From the NCBI GenBank assembly GCA_964030475.1, contig CAXIPT010000013.1, positions 709,408-773,407 on the forward strand: 64,000 nt of DNA. Reading direction: 5' to 3'. Positions 48,352 through 58,133 of this stretch are shown one piece after another. This stretch comes from Tethya wilhelma (taxonomy: Eukaryota > Porifera > Demospongiae > Tethyida > Tethyidae). The notes beneath the pieces were generated by a model. It was not told the DNA's origin, ran no database searches, and saw only the letters and a program-made list of their open reading frames with translations. Both the position numbers and the translations under genes were made by a program. Each line of letters opens with the position of its first letter. Positions within the stretch are counted from its first letter, which is position 1.

Positions 48352-48918
48352 ATGGAAAAAATGGTCACAAAACTTATCTTTATGGTTCTATGTGTGACTG
48401 GTGCTTGTGTGCTGGTTGGTGCACATAAAGAAGTCATCGTTAATGACAGAGTAACAGCCACAGAGCAGATGCTTCGTGCTGTTCGTGTGGCCCCTAAAAT
48501 ACCAGCTGCAGTACGCTCACGTTCAAGTGGAAGGGTTTACTTATTGAACCAAAATGAAAGGGATGGAGCAAGAGGGAGATTCTACAAAGTTGGAAGAACT
48601 AAACAAGAACCTACAAAAAGAGTGCAGGATCTACAGGGAGGAAATCCTCAGAAACTTGAAATAGTGAGGACACACGATGTAGATGACATGGAAGGAGCTG
48701 AGCGGAAAATCAAAGAAGCTTGGAAACCGTTCAATACTAAAGAAAAGTATGGAGGAGGCTCAGAATGGTTTGAAAGGCCTACCGGTGACACTGATGAAGA
48801 TTTCATTAATAGGTTTGATGATTTTGTAAATCCTCCAAGCCGCAGAGCTAATGAGCAGGTGAAGGAGGTCATGAAGCAGATGTATCAAAGGTTCCTTCAC
48901 AGACTGAAACTTCAGTGA
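48352..48918 (+). CDS. Secreted T5orf172/GIY-YIG-like protein 1
   Basis: Single-exon gene, 188 aa. Residues 1-25 form a signal peptide (MEKMVTKLIFMVLCVTGACV). The mature part carries a T5orf172/MUG113-type domain of the GIY-YIG fold: GRVYLLNQNERDG, RFYKVGRTKQEP, TKRVQDLQGGNPQKLEIV, GAERKIKEAWKPF and GGGSEWFERP. This matches the order VYL...YKxG...R...E...EWF expected for the fold. Start: two close ATGs in frame (48352, 48361); either leaves a signal peptide. It is the most divergent of the five tandem paralogues, has an acidic TGDTDEDF insert, and its C-terminal helix ends RFLHRLKLQ. Biochemical function is unknown; relatives in phage and bacteria are predicted DNA-binding or nuclease domains. 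Confidence 0.85.
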   Translation: MEKMVTKLIFMVLCVTGACVLVGAHKEVIVNDRVTATEQMLRAVRVAPKIPAAVRSRSSGRVYLLNQNERDGARGRFYKVGRTKQEPTKRVQDLQGGNPQKLEIVRTHDVDDMEGAERKIKEAWKPFNTKEKYGGGSEWFERPTGDTDEDFINRFDDFVNPPSRRANEQVKEVMKQMYQRFLHRLKLQ

Positions 48919-49719
48919 ACATGAACGATAAGTGATCTTACCAATGATATTATAGTTACTATAATACAATGTGTGCATGTGTGTATGAATACATTGTGCA
49001 AAATCACATACAATATTATCATCAATGCATAGATTCCTTTACATTACATACTATAAGACAGTTTACGTACACAAAGCATAGGTTATAAATAATTATTGTG
49101 ATTTTTTTGACATGATAATCATTAATGGCAAATAAATTTGTAAGATTTTAAATCATCTTTGCAATGCATGGATTGTATTTAGGGGGTATTATGCCTGGTA
49201 TAGGGATAGTTTTATGATAAGAGTTGGCACGTACCATTCAGATAAAGCCATGAAGCACCTCGAAATGTAGTGATATCCTACAGCGGTTAGCTCTTTTTAC
49301 AGTGACAGTATAGGTACTAGTGTTTGCACTTTATAAATATATTATGATAATACATGTATCAAAGAAATTGAAAAGGGTTGCCTTGTACATAGCTACCACT
49401 TTGATCCATGAATCAACGAGAGTGGAACTGAAACAAAACACTATCTATTAGTATACAGTGGTACAACTGACAACTTTCAATACCTCTATGAATACAATGC
49501 ACAGCATCACTGCATGTGAGTGTGTGCAGCTACAATAGGAGCACCACATACGGCATGCAACTGCTTATAAAATACGTAGCTAAACAGTCATTGTAGTTTT
49601 AAAGTTTATTTTCACATTAAACTTTTCGGGGTGCTGTATCTTTCAATAGATCCTTCTCTAGTTCTTTCGTACTATCTTTGCAAAGCAACAACCTAGGCTG
49701 TGTTCAACTTGGTTTCAAA
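48919..49719. other. Intergenic region
   Basis: 801 bp, A/T-rich. AATAAA near 49132 could end gene 1; TATAAAAT at 49566-49573 lies 154 bp upstream of gene 2. No coding signal. Confidence 0.55.
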
Positions 49720-50235
49720 ATGAACACTAGGCTCCTCCTCATTGCTCTGTGTGTGGCTGCCATTTGTGTGCTGGCTACTAGAGCTACTCCAGAGGAAGCT
49801 GAAATAGAGGTAAAACAAACAAAAAAATCCAAAAGAGGAAATGTCTACTTGTTGAACCTGAACAAGCGCAATGGCGAAAGAAGCAGGTTCTACAAAATTG
49901 GAAAAACCAAACAGACAGTACCAAAGAGAGTGAGAGATCTGCAAACAGGCAACCACCGAAAGTTGGAAATAGTGAAGCACTACAATGTTCCAAATAGGCA
50001 CCAAACTGAGGCTATAGCTAAAAGAGCCTTCCGTAAATACAGTACCAAAAATCGTTACGGAGGAGGCTCTGAGTGGTTCAAGCTGCCTAGAAGACGCTCT
50101 TCGAGGAGGGTGGTCAGAAAATTTAGGAAATACGCAAAACCACGATCTGGCAGCCGCACTGCCGACAACCTCCTGAGCGATAAAGCCATGGAACAGCTGC
50201 TTAACAAGTTCCGTGACTCACTCAACCTGCAGTGA
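49720..50235 (+). CDS. Secreted T5orf172/GIY-YIG-like protein 2
   Basis: Intronless, 171 aa. Signal peptide 1-22 (MNTRLLLIALCVAAICVLAT), then a Lys-rich stretch and the domain: NVYLLNLNKRNG (Y43), FYKIGKTKQTVPKRVRDLQT (Y58, G61, R70), HQTEAIAKRAFRKY (E97), YGGGSEWFKLP (118-120). The tail RRRSSRRVVRKFRKYAKPRS is very basic and ends with the family signature DNLLSDKAMEQLLNKFRDSL. The whole mature protein is strongly cationic. Start chosen at the ATG that gives the signal peptide. Nearly identical to gene 4 at 51891. Predicted to act outside the cell or in a secretory compartment, unlike known T5orf172 proteins. Confidence 0.85.
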   Translation: MNTRLLLIALCVAAICVLATRATPEEAEIEVKQTKKSKRGNVYLLNLNKRNGERSRFYKIGKTKQTVPKRVRDLQTGNHRKLEIVKHYNVPNRHQTEAIAKRAFRKYSTKNRYGGGSEWFKLPRRRSSRRVVRKFRKYAKPRSGSRTADNLLSDKAMEQLLNKFRDSLNLQ

Positions 50236-50716
50236 AATTATAAAGGTCAAGACTCTTGCAACTGATAGCATGCAACTGCTATAGTATAGTATAGTCCTAG
50301 TCCTATAGTCTAGTTTTAGTGAACATTTTGTTATTTGTACTTTAGTATCAAAATAACTGTTGCATCATTTCATCAATTAAACTTAAATTGTCGACACTGA
50401 ATGAAACATATAATGTGCATGTGCCTATAGAAAATGAAAAGGAAGTTTATACCACATACAAACAAATTTAAAAGCACTTAGTTGGGCTACCTTTTATAAT
50501 TCTTACACCAAGTTATACAACAATGGTTAACATACCTTAATAATGACAAAACAAGAGATAATCACCCTCTCTCTTTATAAGCAAGGTAGCATGCCTCAAC
50601 TGAATCAGAATCAGATCTAGATATTTGATTCATTCATCAATTGGACTGCCTGCCCTGATCAAGAAGAACAAGCTGAATATACTCATTGCAAATAGAAGTC
50701 TTAAGGATTGGTCAAA
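50236..50716. other. Intergenic region, duplicated at 52407
   Basis: 481 bp nearly identical to 52407-52898. Contains short TATAGTATAG/CTAGTCCTATAG repeats just after gene 2 and TTTATAAG near 50574 as a possible TATA element of gene 3. Confidence 0.55.
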
Positions 50717-51214
50717 ATGGACACCAAAATCCTCCTCATTGCTCTGAGTGTGGCTGCCATTTGTGTGCTGGCTACTAGTGCTACTCGAGAGGATGCGACA
50801 ATGCAAACAAAAGCCAAATCCACAAAAGGGAATGTCTACTTGCTGAACCTGAACAAGCGCAATGGTGAACGAAGCAGGTACTACAAAGTTGGAAAGACCA
50901 AACAAGATGTTGCACGGAGAGTGAGAGATCTGCAAACAGGTAACCATCGAAAGCTGGAAGTAATGAAGCATTACAATGTTCCCAATATGCACCAAACTGA
51001 GGCTAAAACCAAACAGGCCTTCAGCAAATACAACACTAAAAGTTCCTATGGAGGAGGCTCTGAGTGGTACAAGCTACCCAAGAACCGCTCTCCAAAGAGT
51101 GTTAAGAAGAAGTTCAAGAAACATGCAAAGCCTCAAAGTGTGGACAACCTCCTCAGTGATAAAGCTATGGAGCAGCTGTACCGAAAATTCCGTGACTCAC
51201 TCAAACTGCAGTGA
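50717..51214 (+). CDS. Secreted T5orf172/GIY-YIG-like protein 3
   Basis: Intronless, 165 aa. Signal peptide MDTKILLIALSVAAICVLAT, a short linker with KAKSTK, then the domain: NVYLLNLNKRNG, RYYKVGKTKQDVARRVRDLQ, HQTEAKTKQAFSKYN, YGGGSEWYKLPKN, and the family tail VDNLLSDKAMEQLYRKFRDS. The aromatic after EW is Tyr here instead of Phe. Nearly identical to gene 5 at 52899, which lacks six linker codons. Gene 2-3 and gene 4-5 pairs arose by one segmental duplication. Confidence 0.85.
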   Translation: MDTKILLIALSVAAICVLATSATREDATMQTKAKSTKGNVYLLNLNKRNGERSRYYKVGKTKQDVARRVRDLQTGNHRKLEVMKHYNVPNMHQTEAKTKQAFSKYNTKSSYGGGSEWYKLPKNRSPKSVKKKFKKHAKPQSVDNLLSDKAMEQLYRKFRDSLKLQ

Positions 51215-51890
51215 TCTCCATGCTCATGGAATTCAACTGACATGCTAGCATATTAAGTTTAATGAGTGGTGATATAGTGACTGTAGTGATCAAAGATTTC
51301 ATACTGAAGTAGTGTATACATTCATCATAGGAAAATTATTAGCGGACTATTTATCATATTTGATATAATTATAGGCCTGTTTTATAAATACACTTATTAT
51401 AAGTCTGTTATATACAAGCTCTGGATGCATGCATGTATCGTAAATCTTTGATGAAAACTCATAGATGCAAGCCAGACAGCTGATCATGACTTGTGTAAGA
51501 CAGTAATAATTTCCATTCACACACACAAAGAAAGATTATAGAAAGCAAACAGTGAAGCTGCCCTAGCCACTTATATTGTCTGGATTGCCAACCATCCTGT
51601 CACTGTCATTACATTAGTACTGGAATGAAACCACAAAAGGAGTTAATTCAAAATTAATTTTAACCAAAAAGCAACTTCCTATAAAGTATAGACATAACAG
51701 CATTTGGAGTGACAGTGTCTGTCAAATATCTAGTAAGACACAAAGAGTAACTGATACACATTTGGTGATTGCGATGCTGTCATTTGCATGAGGTAGGAAG
51801 GGTAGTCATATGGGTTGTGCTAATAATTATTATTATAACCAATTTAAGATGCAAAGCAACAACCTAGGCTGTGTTCAACTTAGTTTCAAA
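51215..51890. other. Intergenic region, partly duplicated at 53382
   Basis: 676 bp. Nearly all of it recurs after gene 5. TATAAAG at 51680-51686 is 211 bp upstream of gene 4 and may be its TATA box. Confidence 0.55.
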
Positions 51891-52406
51891 ATGAACACTA
51901 GGCTCCTCCTCATTGCTCTGTGTGTGGCTGCCATTTGTGTGCTGGCTACTAGTGCTACTCCAGAGGAAGCTGAAATAGAGGTGAAACAAACAAAAAAATC
52001 CAAAAGAGGAAATGTCTACTTGTTGAACCTGAACAAGCGCAATGGCGAAAGAAGCAGGTTCTACAAAATTGGAAAAACCAAACAGACAGTACCAAAAAGA
52101 ATTAAAGATCTGCAAACAGGCAACCACCGAAAGTTGGAAATAGTGAAGCACTACAATGTTCCAAATAGGCACCAAACTGAGGCCATAGCTAAAAGAGCCT
52201 TCCGTAAATACAATACCAAAAATCGTTATGGAGGAGGCTCTGAGTGGTTCAAGCTGCCTAGAAGACACTCTTCGAGGAGGGTGATCAGAAAATTCAGGAG
52301 ATACGCAAAACCACGATCTGGCAGCCGTACTGCCGACAACCTCCTGAGCGATAAAGCCATGGAACAGCTGCTTCACAAATTCCGTGACTCACTCAACCTG
52401 CAGTGA
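51891..52406 (+). CDS. Secreted T5orf172/GIY-YIG-like protein 4
   Basis: Intronless, 171 aa. Same architecture as gene 2: signal peptide (MNTRLLLIALCVAAICVLAT), basic linker, domain with NVYLLN, FYKIGKTKQTVPKRIKDLQT, HQTEAIAKRAFRKYN and GGGSEWFKLP, basic tail and NLLSDKAMEQLLHKFRDSL. Only a few residues differ from gene 2 (for instance RIKDLQ for RVRDLQ). An in-frame ATG at 51849 would add 14 residues before the signal peptide and is less likely. Its upstream flank derives from the 3' flank of gene 3, so its promoter differs from that of gene 2. Confidence 0.85.
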   Translation: MNTRLLLIALCVAAICVLATSATPEEAEIEVKQTKKSKRGNVYLLNLNKRNGERSRFYKIGKTKQTVPKRIKDLQTGNHRKLEIVKHYNVPNRHQTEAIAKRAFRKYNTKNRYGGGSEWFKLPRRHSSRRVIRKFRRYAKPRSGSRTADNLLSDKAMEQLLHKFRDSLNLQ

Positions 52407-52898
52407 AAAAGGTCAAGACTCTTGCAACTGATAGCATGCAACTGCTATAGTATAGTATAGTCCTAGTCCTATAGTCTAGTTTTAGTGAACATTTTATTAT
52501 TTGTACTTTAGTATCAAAATAACTGTTGCATCATTTCATCAATTAAACTTAAATTGTCGACTCTGAATGAAACATATGATGTGCATGTGCTTATAGAAAA
52601 TGAAAAGGAAGTTTATAGCATACAAACAAATTTAAAAGCACTTAATTGGGCTACCGTTTACAATTCTTACACCAAGTTACACAACAATTGTTAACATACC
52701 CTAATAATGACAAAACAAGAGATAATCACGTACCCTCTCTCTTTATAAGCAAGGCAGCAGGCCTCGACTAAATCAGAATCAGATCTAGATATTTGATTCA
52801 TTCACCAATTGGACTGCCTGCCCTGATCGAGAAGAACAAGCTGAGTATACTCATTGCAAATTCAGGCTTCACTTCACATAGAGGTCCTAAGGATCAAA
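52407..52898. other. Intergenic region, duplicate of 50236-50716
   Basis: 492 bp; TTTATAAG near 52742 is a possible TATA element of gene 5. No coding signal. Confidence 0.55.
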
Positions 52899-53381
52899 AT
52901 GGACACCAAAATCCTCCTCATTGCTCTGAGTGTGGCTGCCATTTGTGTGCTGGCTACTAGCGCTACTCCAGAGGATGCGACAATGCAAACACGAGGGAAT
53001 GTCTACTTGCTGAACCTGAACAAGCGCAATGGTCAACGAAGCAGGTACTACAAAGTTGGAAAGACCAAACAAGATGTTGCACGAAGAGTTAGAGATCTGC
53101 AAACAGGCAACCACCGAAAGCTGGAAATAATGAAGCATTACAATGTTCCCAATATGCACCAAACTGAGGCTAAAACCAAACAGGCCTTCAGCAAATACAA
53201 CACTAAAAGTTCCTATGGAGGAGGCTCTGAGTGGTACAAGCTACCCAAGAACCGCTCTCCAAAACGTGTTAAGAAGAAGTTCAAGAAACATGCCAAGCCT
53301 CAAAGTGTGGACAACCTCCTCAGTGATAAAGCTATGGAGCAGCTGTACCGAAAATTCCGTGACTCACTCAAACTGCAGTGA
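52899..53381 (+). CDS. Secreted T5orf172/GIY-YIG-like protein 5
   Basis: Intronless, 160 aa. Signal peptide MDTKILLIALSVAAICVLAT followed after a very short linker (TPEDATMQTR) by the domain: GNVYLLNLNKRNGQ, RYYKVGKTKQDVARRVRDLQ, HQTEAKTKQAFSKYN, GGGSEWYKLPKN and the tail DNLLSDKAMEQLYRKFRDSL. Compared with gene 3 it has an in-frame 18-nt deletion in the linker. All candidate catalytic-type residues (Tyr, Tyr, Arg, Glu) are kept. Confidence 0.85.
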   Translation: MDTKILLIALSVAAICVLATSATPEDATMQTRGNVYLLNLNKRNGQRSRYYKVGKTKQDVARRVRDLQTGNHRKLEIMKHYNVPNMHQTEAKTKQAFSKYNTKSSYGGGSEWYKLPKNRSPKRVKKKFKKHAKPQSVDNLLSDKAMEQLYRKFRDSLKLQ

Positions 53382-54370
53382 TCTCCATGCTCATGGAATT
53401 GAACTGACATGCAAGCATAAAGTTTAATGAGTGGTGATATAGTGACTGTAGCGATTATAGATTTCATATATATTCATCATAGGAAAATTACTAGTGGACT
53501 ATTAATCATACTTGCTATAATTGTAGGCCTGTTTTATACTATTATAAGTCTGTTACAAGCTCTGGATGCATGCGTAAATCATAAATCTTTGATGAAAACT
53601 CATAGATGCAAGCCAGACCACTGATCATGACTTTTATAAGACAATAATAATTCTCATTCACACAAAAAAGGATTATAGAAAGCAAACAGTGAAGCTACCC
53701 TAGCCACTTATATTGTCTGGATTGCCAATTTTTAATCATCCTGTCACTGTCGTTACATTAGTACTGGAATGAAACCACAAAAGGATCCGGAGTTAATACT
53801 AAAATTAATTTTAACCAAAATACAACTTCCTATAAAGTACAGACATAACAGCATTTGGAGTGACAGTATCTGTGGAATATCTAGTAAGACACAAAGAGTA
53901 ACTGATACACATTTGGTGATTGCAATGCTGTCATTTGCATGAGGTAAGAAGGGTAGTAAGGCTCTACACCAAAGGGGCAGATGGACCGGCATACAAATCA
54001 TTATATCTCTGTTGCTGCATATTATTTAACTGTTAAAGAACTATAATATTATACATAATATTTATGCAACTGACTCTCAGTACTGTACACATAAGACACT
54101 TCCATAGAATCTAACTCACCTCAATCTCATAGCCCATAGTTGGCAACCTACCATAGAACTGAACTGACCACGTGGAAAAAAAAAAAAGTGAAGGTGGCAT
54201 GCTCTGTGGTCTAATCCTAGATACCTCGGTCTAATTAGTAACCACATGAAATATAGCTTTCTGAAAATGCTAAGGAAAATCATTCAGGTTCATTAACTAA
54301 GGGGCGTGCCAGAGTTTACCCAGTTTCTCTACGTAGATGTCAACCTAGCCTCGTCCTCTACCGTTTGGTT
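53382..54370. other. Intergenic region with orphan copy of a promoter-like flank
   Basis: 53382-53955 repeats the region upstream of gene 4, including TATAAAG at 53831-53837, but no family gene follows. The rest, up to the methyltransferase start, holds no recognisable feature. Confidence 0.6.
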
Positions 54371-55114
54371 ATGTTATCATCGTACAGTGAAGCAGAGCTC
54401 TATCACGAGAGATCTGAGGAGTTGCAAATGAAAGATGGGCTCAATCTTATCCACAACCTCTCCCTAGCTTCAGGAAGTAGAGTGCTGGATCTTGGATGTG
54501 GCACAGGAAGGCTAGCACAAGTGTTAGCAGAGAAGGTTGGACCAAATGGACATGTCACTGGGGTTGATCCAAATGAGGAGAGAATAAGAATAGCAAAGGA
54601 GAACAATAAAGAAAACAATATTGTCTTTCTTGTTGCAGATGGGGAGACTTTCCCTCAGGGACAGTATGATGTAGTTTTCTCTAATTATGTTCTTCACTGG
54701 ATCAAAGACAAAGAAGCAGTGCTTAAGAGAGTGTATGCAAACCTTTGTCTAGGAGGAAAGTTTGCATTTACTATGACACATGCAATTCCATCATTAACTG
54801 TAGACCTGCTTCAGGCAATGGCTCCAGAGTGTGAGAAAATATTTATGGAAAATCTCTTTCTAAGTTCTCTTGATCAAATTGAAAGACTCGCTGTTTGCTC
54901 AGGTTTTGATATAATTCATAAGAAAATTGCTACTTCTAGTCTTACCTTTTCAAGTATTGAAAGTGCCTTTGAGTTCAATTTTGCTGGCACAAATGGGCTG
55001 ATCAATCCTACATTAGTGAACAAAAGTGGTCTAGATCAACTCAAGCATAAATATGCTGACAAACCAATACAATTTGATGAAGAATATGTCTGTTTTGTTC
55101 TGTCAAAAGTTTAG
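54371..55114 (+). CDS. Class I SAM-dependent methyltransferase
   Basis: Single-exon gene, 247 aa, no signal peptide. Motif I is RVLDLGCGTGRLAQVL (residues 37-52) and the ribose-binding acidic residue is in VTGVDPNEERI (about 63-73). FLVADGETFPQGQYDVVFSN then VLHWIKD form motifs II-III, which fits the Methyltransf_11/25 group that includes juvenile-hormone-acid-methyltransferase-like and bacterial small-molecule enzymes. Start is the first ATG (54371). The substrate cannot be told. Its intronless structure in an intron-rich genome suggests a retrocopy or acquisition from a microbe, both untested. Confidence 0.88.
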   Translation: MLSSYSEAELYHERSEELQMKDGLNLIHNLSLASGSRVLDLGCGTGRLAQVLAEKVGPNGHVTGVDPNEERIRIAKENNKENNIVFLVADGETFPQGQYDVVFSNYVLHWIKDKEAVLKRVYANLCLGGKFAFTMTHAIPSLTVDLLQAMAPECEKIFMENLFLSSLDQIERLAVCSGFDIIHKKIATSSLTFSSIESAFEFNFAGTNGLINPTLVNKSGLDQLKHKYADKPIQFDEEYVCFVLSKV

Positions 55115-55426
55115 CCTCAACCGTACTTTGTGTCATTGATATGATTCAATCAATAACTCCAGGCGTACAGTTGTCACTGAACTTGCAAATTGGGGTATGA
55201 TTGTTTTTTTTGTGTGTTCATGCCATAATTTATTTATTTATTTTTTATGTTTATTTATTCGTATTCAGAGTTGAGTATTTGCATGACATTAATTAACTTG
55301 CCCACTGCTGTGTTGTTGTATATATACGCAAATACTGTAATCCTCACTGCGCATGCGTACATGACCACGTGTGAAGAGGTCCCGCCCCTTCTTCATCACA
55401 TACTCAGCTTCCTGCTGGAAACTGAC
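55115..55426. other. Intergenic region
   Basis: 312 bp; A/T-rich, then an NRF1-like site (55348-55359) and ACCACGTGTG (E-box CACGTG) close to the start of the next gene. Confidence 0.55.
55348..55359. promoter_or_regulatory. NRF1-like site
   Basis: TGCGCATGCGTA, one mismatch to the NRF1 consensus, 67 bp upstream of the beta-helix protein start; an E-box lies beside it. Confidence 0.45.
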
Positions 55427-57983
55427 ATGGCTAGACCATCATATCCATCTGCTGCTCTGCTAGTGATTGCTCTCCTATGCTGTTCAGAAGTGCTGGCTCT
55501 CCAGCCAGTGGAGCACAGCAGGGGGCAATTGAAGACAGCTGGAAGAAGGAGAGAGTGGGAGGAGCAGAGGGTGGGAGGGCACTTCAAACCACAGCCACAG
55601 TTTCAGTCTCTTTACAACACAATACCAGCTGCTGCTAATAGTTCTTCCATTTTCAATGGTAAGTACAAGCTCTGGAAGCTATCTACATGAAATACACAAG
55701 CATTAATTCTACATGCAGTTGTTGACTTTGGTGCAAAGGGAGATGGGGTCACTGATAATGTGGCCACCTTCCAGAAGGCACTCAATGCAGCCAGTGCTGG
55801 AGGAGTGGGTAAGAAACGTGGAATAATCTATGCCATTGGTCTAGCTGCAAGCCTACCTTATCTCCCTACAGTGTTTGTGCCAACTGGTCAGTATCTGTTC
55901 AAGACCAACACCACTGTTGTTGTCCCAAGAGGAGTCACACTTCAGGGGACATTTCGGTGAGCATTTATAAATCACACACGTTGCTATGGTGCACTCACTC
56001 AGTGATATTATACGTATTCTACAGTACAGTTGTTTCCCATCATGTTGCATCTGGTAAACCAGTTGATGGTGAGTGTTGATTTTGTGTTTGACTTGATACA
56101 CAATTAGTTTTTTGTTGCATGCAGCTGGGTCAGTGTTGTTGGTGACAGCTGGAAGAGGAGGGGAAGATGGCTGCTTCATTCAGCTCAGTGAAGACTCCAC
56201 CATTTCAGGATTGGTTATCTACTACCCTGACCAAGAACCTACACAAGTTCCCAAACCTTACCCTTGGTACACACTGCACCACATGGTGCCTCTCATGAGC
56301 TGCTCTCACTGATACTCCCTCTCCACAGGTCTGTCTGTATGTCCGGCAACAACCCAGCTGTCACTGATTTAGAGTGTCTCAATTGTTGGAATGCAATCAA
56401 AGCGGTCCATGCAGCTCGTCACTATATTGCTAGAGTTCAAGGACAGCCTATGAATATGGTAAATCTAGCTTCCATTATTAAAGTTTATCGAAGTGGTTTG
56501 ATATCATTGTGGTATTGTTGTCACACACATACATGCAGGGTATTTTTGTTGATGAGACGTACGACATTGGTAGAGTGGAAGATGTTCATTTTAACTTAAT
56601 GTGAGTGTATGCATATGTCTAGATCTGTATGTTTTTCTCCATGTTCTTGTGTTCAGAGACGGTATATGCTGCAGTGGTTGCTTGTACACATTTGAGAACT
56701 TATATTCAGAATTAAAGTTTGTTATTTTCAATCTGCATACTGGGTTGGTGAACAAGAATATAATTTAATAATGACTAATACCCAACCAGAAACTCACTTA
56801 CGAAAGTACATTTGAGAAAGTTGGTGAAATCTCAATCCTCATCTTCTTCTCTGTATGTGTGCAGGTATTCTAAAGACAAGAGTTACTTGAGCTGGCAACT
56901 CTTACATGGGCGATCATTTGTCTTTGCTCGCACAGACTGGGAGTATGTCTTCAACACTTTCTCTCTCGGGTATGCAATTGCCTACCACTTTGTTGAGAGC
57001 GACCAAGGAATCTGCAATGGCAACTTCCTTGGCTTAGGTAAGCCAGAGGGAATTACCACGCTATAGTATAATATATGCTCAAAATTGATGTACTGTTATT
57101 TTGTTCATGTGTGTGACTGCATGTACTGTAGGTGCTGACATGGCATTTAATGCTTCGGTCCAGGTGGAGGCAGCCAAGTCACATGGGATCTTGATAGTGA
57201 ATGGAGAGTTCACAGCATTTGATAATCCTAAGTTTGGACAGCAGGTTTGTATACCTGTTTACCATACTTACTGCTGCATGGCTTGTATTCAATGCTAACT
57301 CTATATGTGTTCCTACACAGTATGCCGACCCTGCTCAAGTGGTTGTGACCTCGTCTAATACCGGAGGTGTAAGTTTTGTCAACTCAGCATTTTGGGGACC
57401 ATCAAACCAGATAGCAAAGGCAAGTTACCATAGCAACCACCATTCTATCTCAGTTATGTAATGTTATTGTCTCAATTTCATTTCAATGACAGCTGGATGG
57501 CTCAGGAGACACACTGTTTTCAGACTGCATATTCAACGCCTGGGACCATGACAAGAAGGTACAGGTTTCAGCTAGCTGCTGACAGTCTGTATGTTTTAGC
57601 TTAATACTCTCCTCTCACTTGTTCATTCAGGGGAGTCATGCTATTGAAGTCAAAGGGGCCAATGGAAGGTAAATGAGGGAATTGCTAACACTCTCACTGT
57701 GCATGAACTATCCTCTCATAGTGTATCTTTTTATCATATCAGCCTGATTGTGCGAGGGTGTGATTTCCAGCACGATGGAGCTCAAATAAACCTCGGGAAG
57801 AAACTAAAGAAAGCTATTATTCTTGGAAACACATTTGAGGTAAGATTCAGCAATCCTTGATCACTGACGTGCAATCAGTAGGAGAGACGTTAACACTACT
57901 GGTTTCTCTTCAATATGTAGGGTGCAACTCGTATCTCTGGGAAGGCCGCCAACACCCAGATTGGACTCAATGCTGATGGCTGA
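55427..57983 (+). CDS. Secreted pectate-lyase-3-like beta-helix protein (copy 1)
   Basis: Fourteen exons give 477 aa: 55427-55658, 55719-55808, 55872-55956, 56025-56068, 56125-56266, 56329-56458, 56539-56600, 56865-57037, 57132-57244, 57321-57419, 57493-57558, 57631-57668, 57743-57839, 57921-57983. A signal peptide (ALLVIALLCCSEVLA) is followed by the hallmark VVDFGAKGDGVTDNVATFQK and FVPTGQYLFKTNTTVVVPRG, which define the Pectate_lyase_3/GH55-type right-handed beta-helix. Repeated strands with Asn/Gly turns follow (SGNNPAVTDLECLNCWNAIK, LFSDCIFNAWDH). The intron after 57419 needs a GC donor (AAG|GCAAGT). At the exon 7/8 joint the paralogue's conserved Trp is Met here. Enzymatic activity is not demonstrated by sequence. 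Confidence 0.87.
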
Positions 57984-58133
57984 AGGTTGATGCAAAGAGC
58001 ATTTTTATTCAATATGTTTGTGTTGTCATTTTTAATCATGAATAATTAATTAGCTATTGTGTAAGACCACGTGTACAGGGCAACACCCACTTCCAAATAA
58101 ACATATAACCTTCTGGCCCAAGTTGCTAGGAAC

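Larger units (their letters stand above)
49680..51850 (+). repeat. Tandem segmental duplication unit 1 (about 2.17 kb)
   Basis: Contains GIY-YIG-like genes 2 and 3 and their flanks. It aligns base by base with 51851-53955 (offset 2171); similarity starts abruptly at GCAAAGCAACAACC. Confidence 0.85.
51851..53955 (+). repeat. Tandem segmental duplication unit 2
   Basis: Contains GIY-YIG-like genes 4 and 5 and a copy of the region that acts as gene 4's upstream flank in unit 1. Similarity stops near 53955, about 65 bp short of a full unit. Confidence 0.85.

Noticed and set aside
49678..49720. Upstream extension of GIY-YIG-like gene 2 (frame open before ATG)
   Set aside because: There is no upstream ATG, and the ATG at 49720 places the hydrophobic signal peptide at the N-terminus.
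51864..52376. 170-codon antisense frame opposite a GIY-YIG-like gene
   Set aside because: The same antisense frame appears opposite the paralogues simply because the sense genes are near-identical; no domain is recognisable.
54347..54362. TAGCCTCGTCCTC as another end of the palindromic MITE family
   Set aside because: No matching inverted partner nearby; the match is too short to support.
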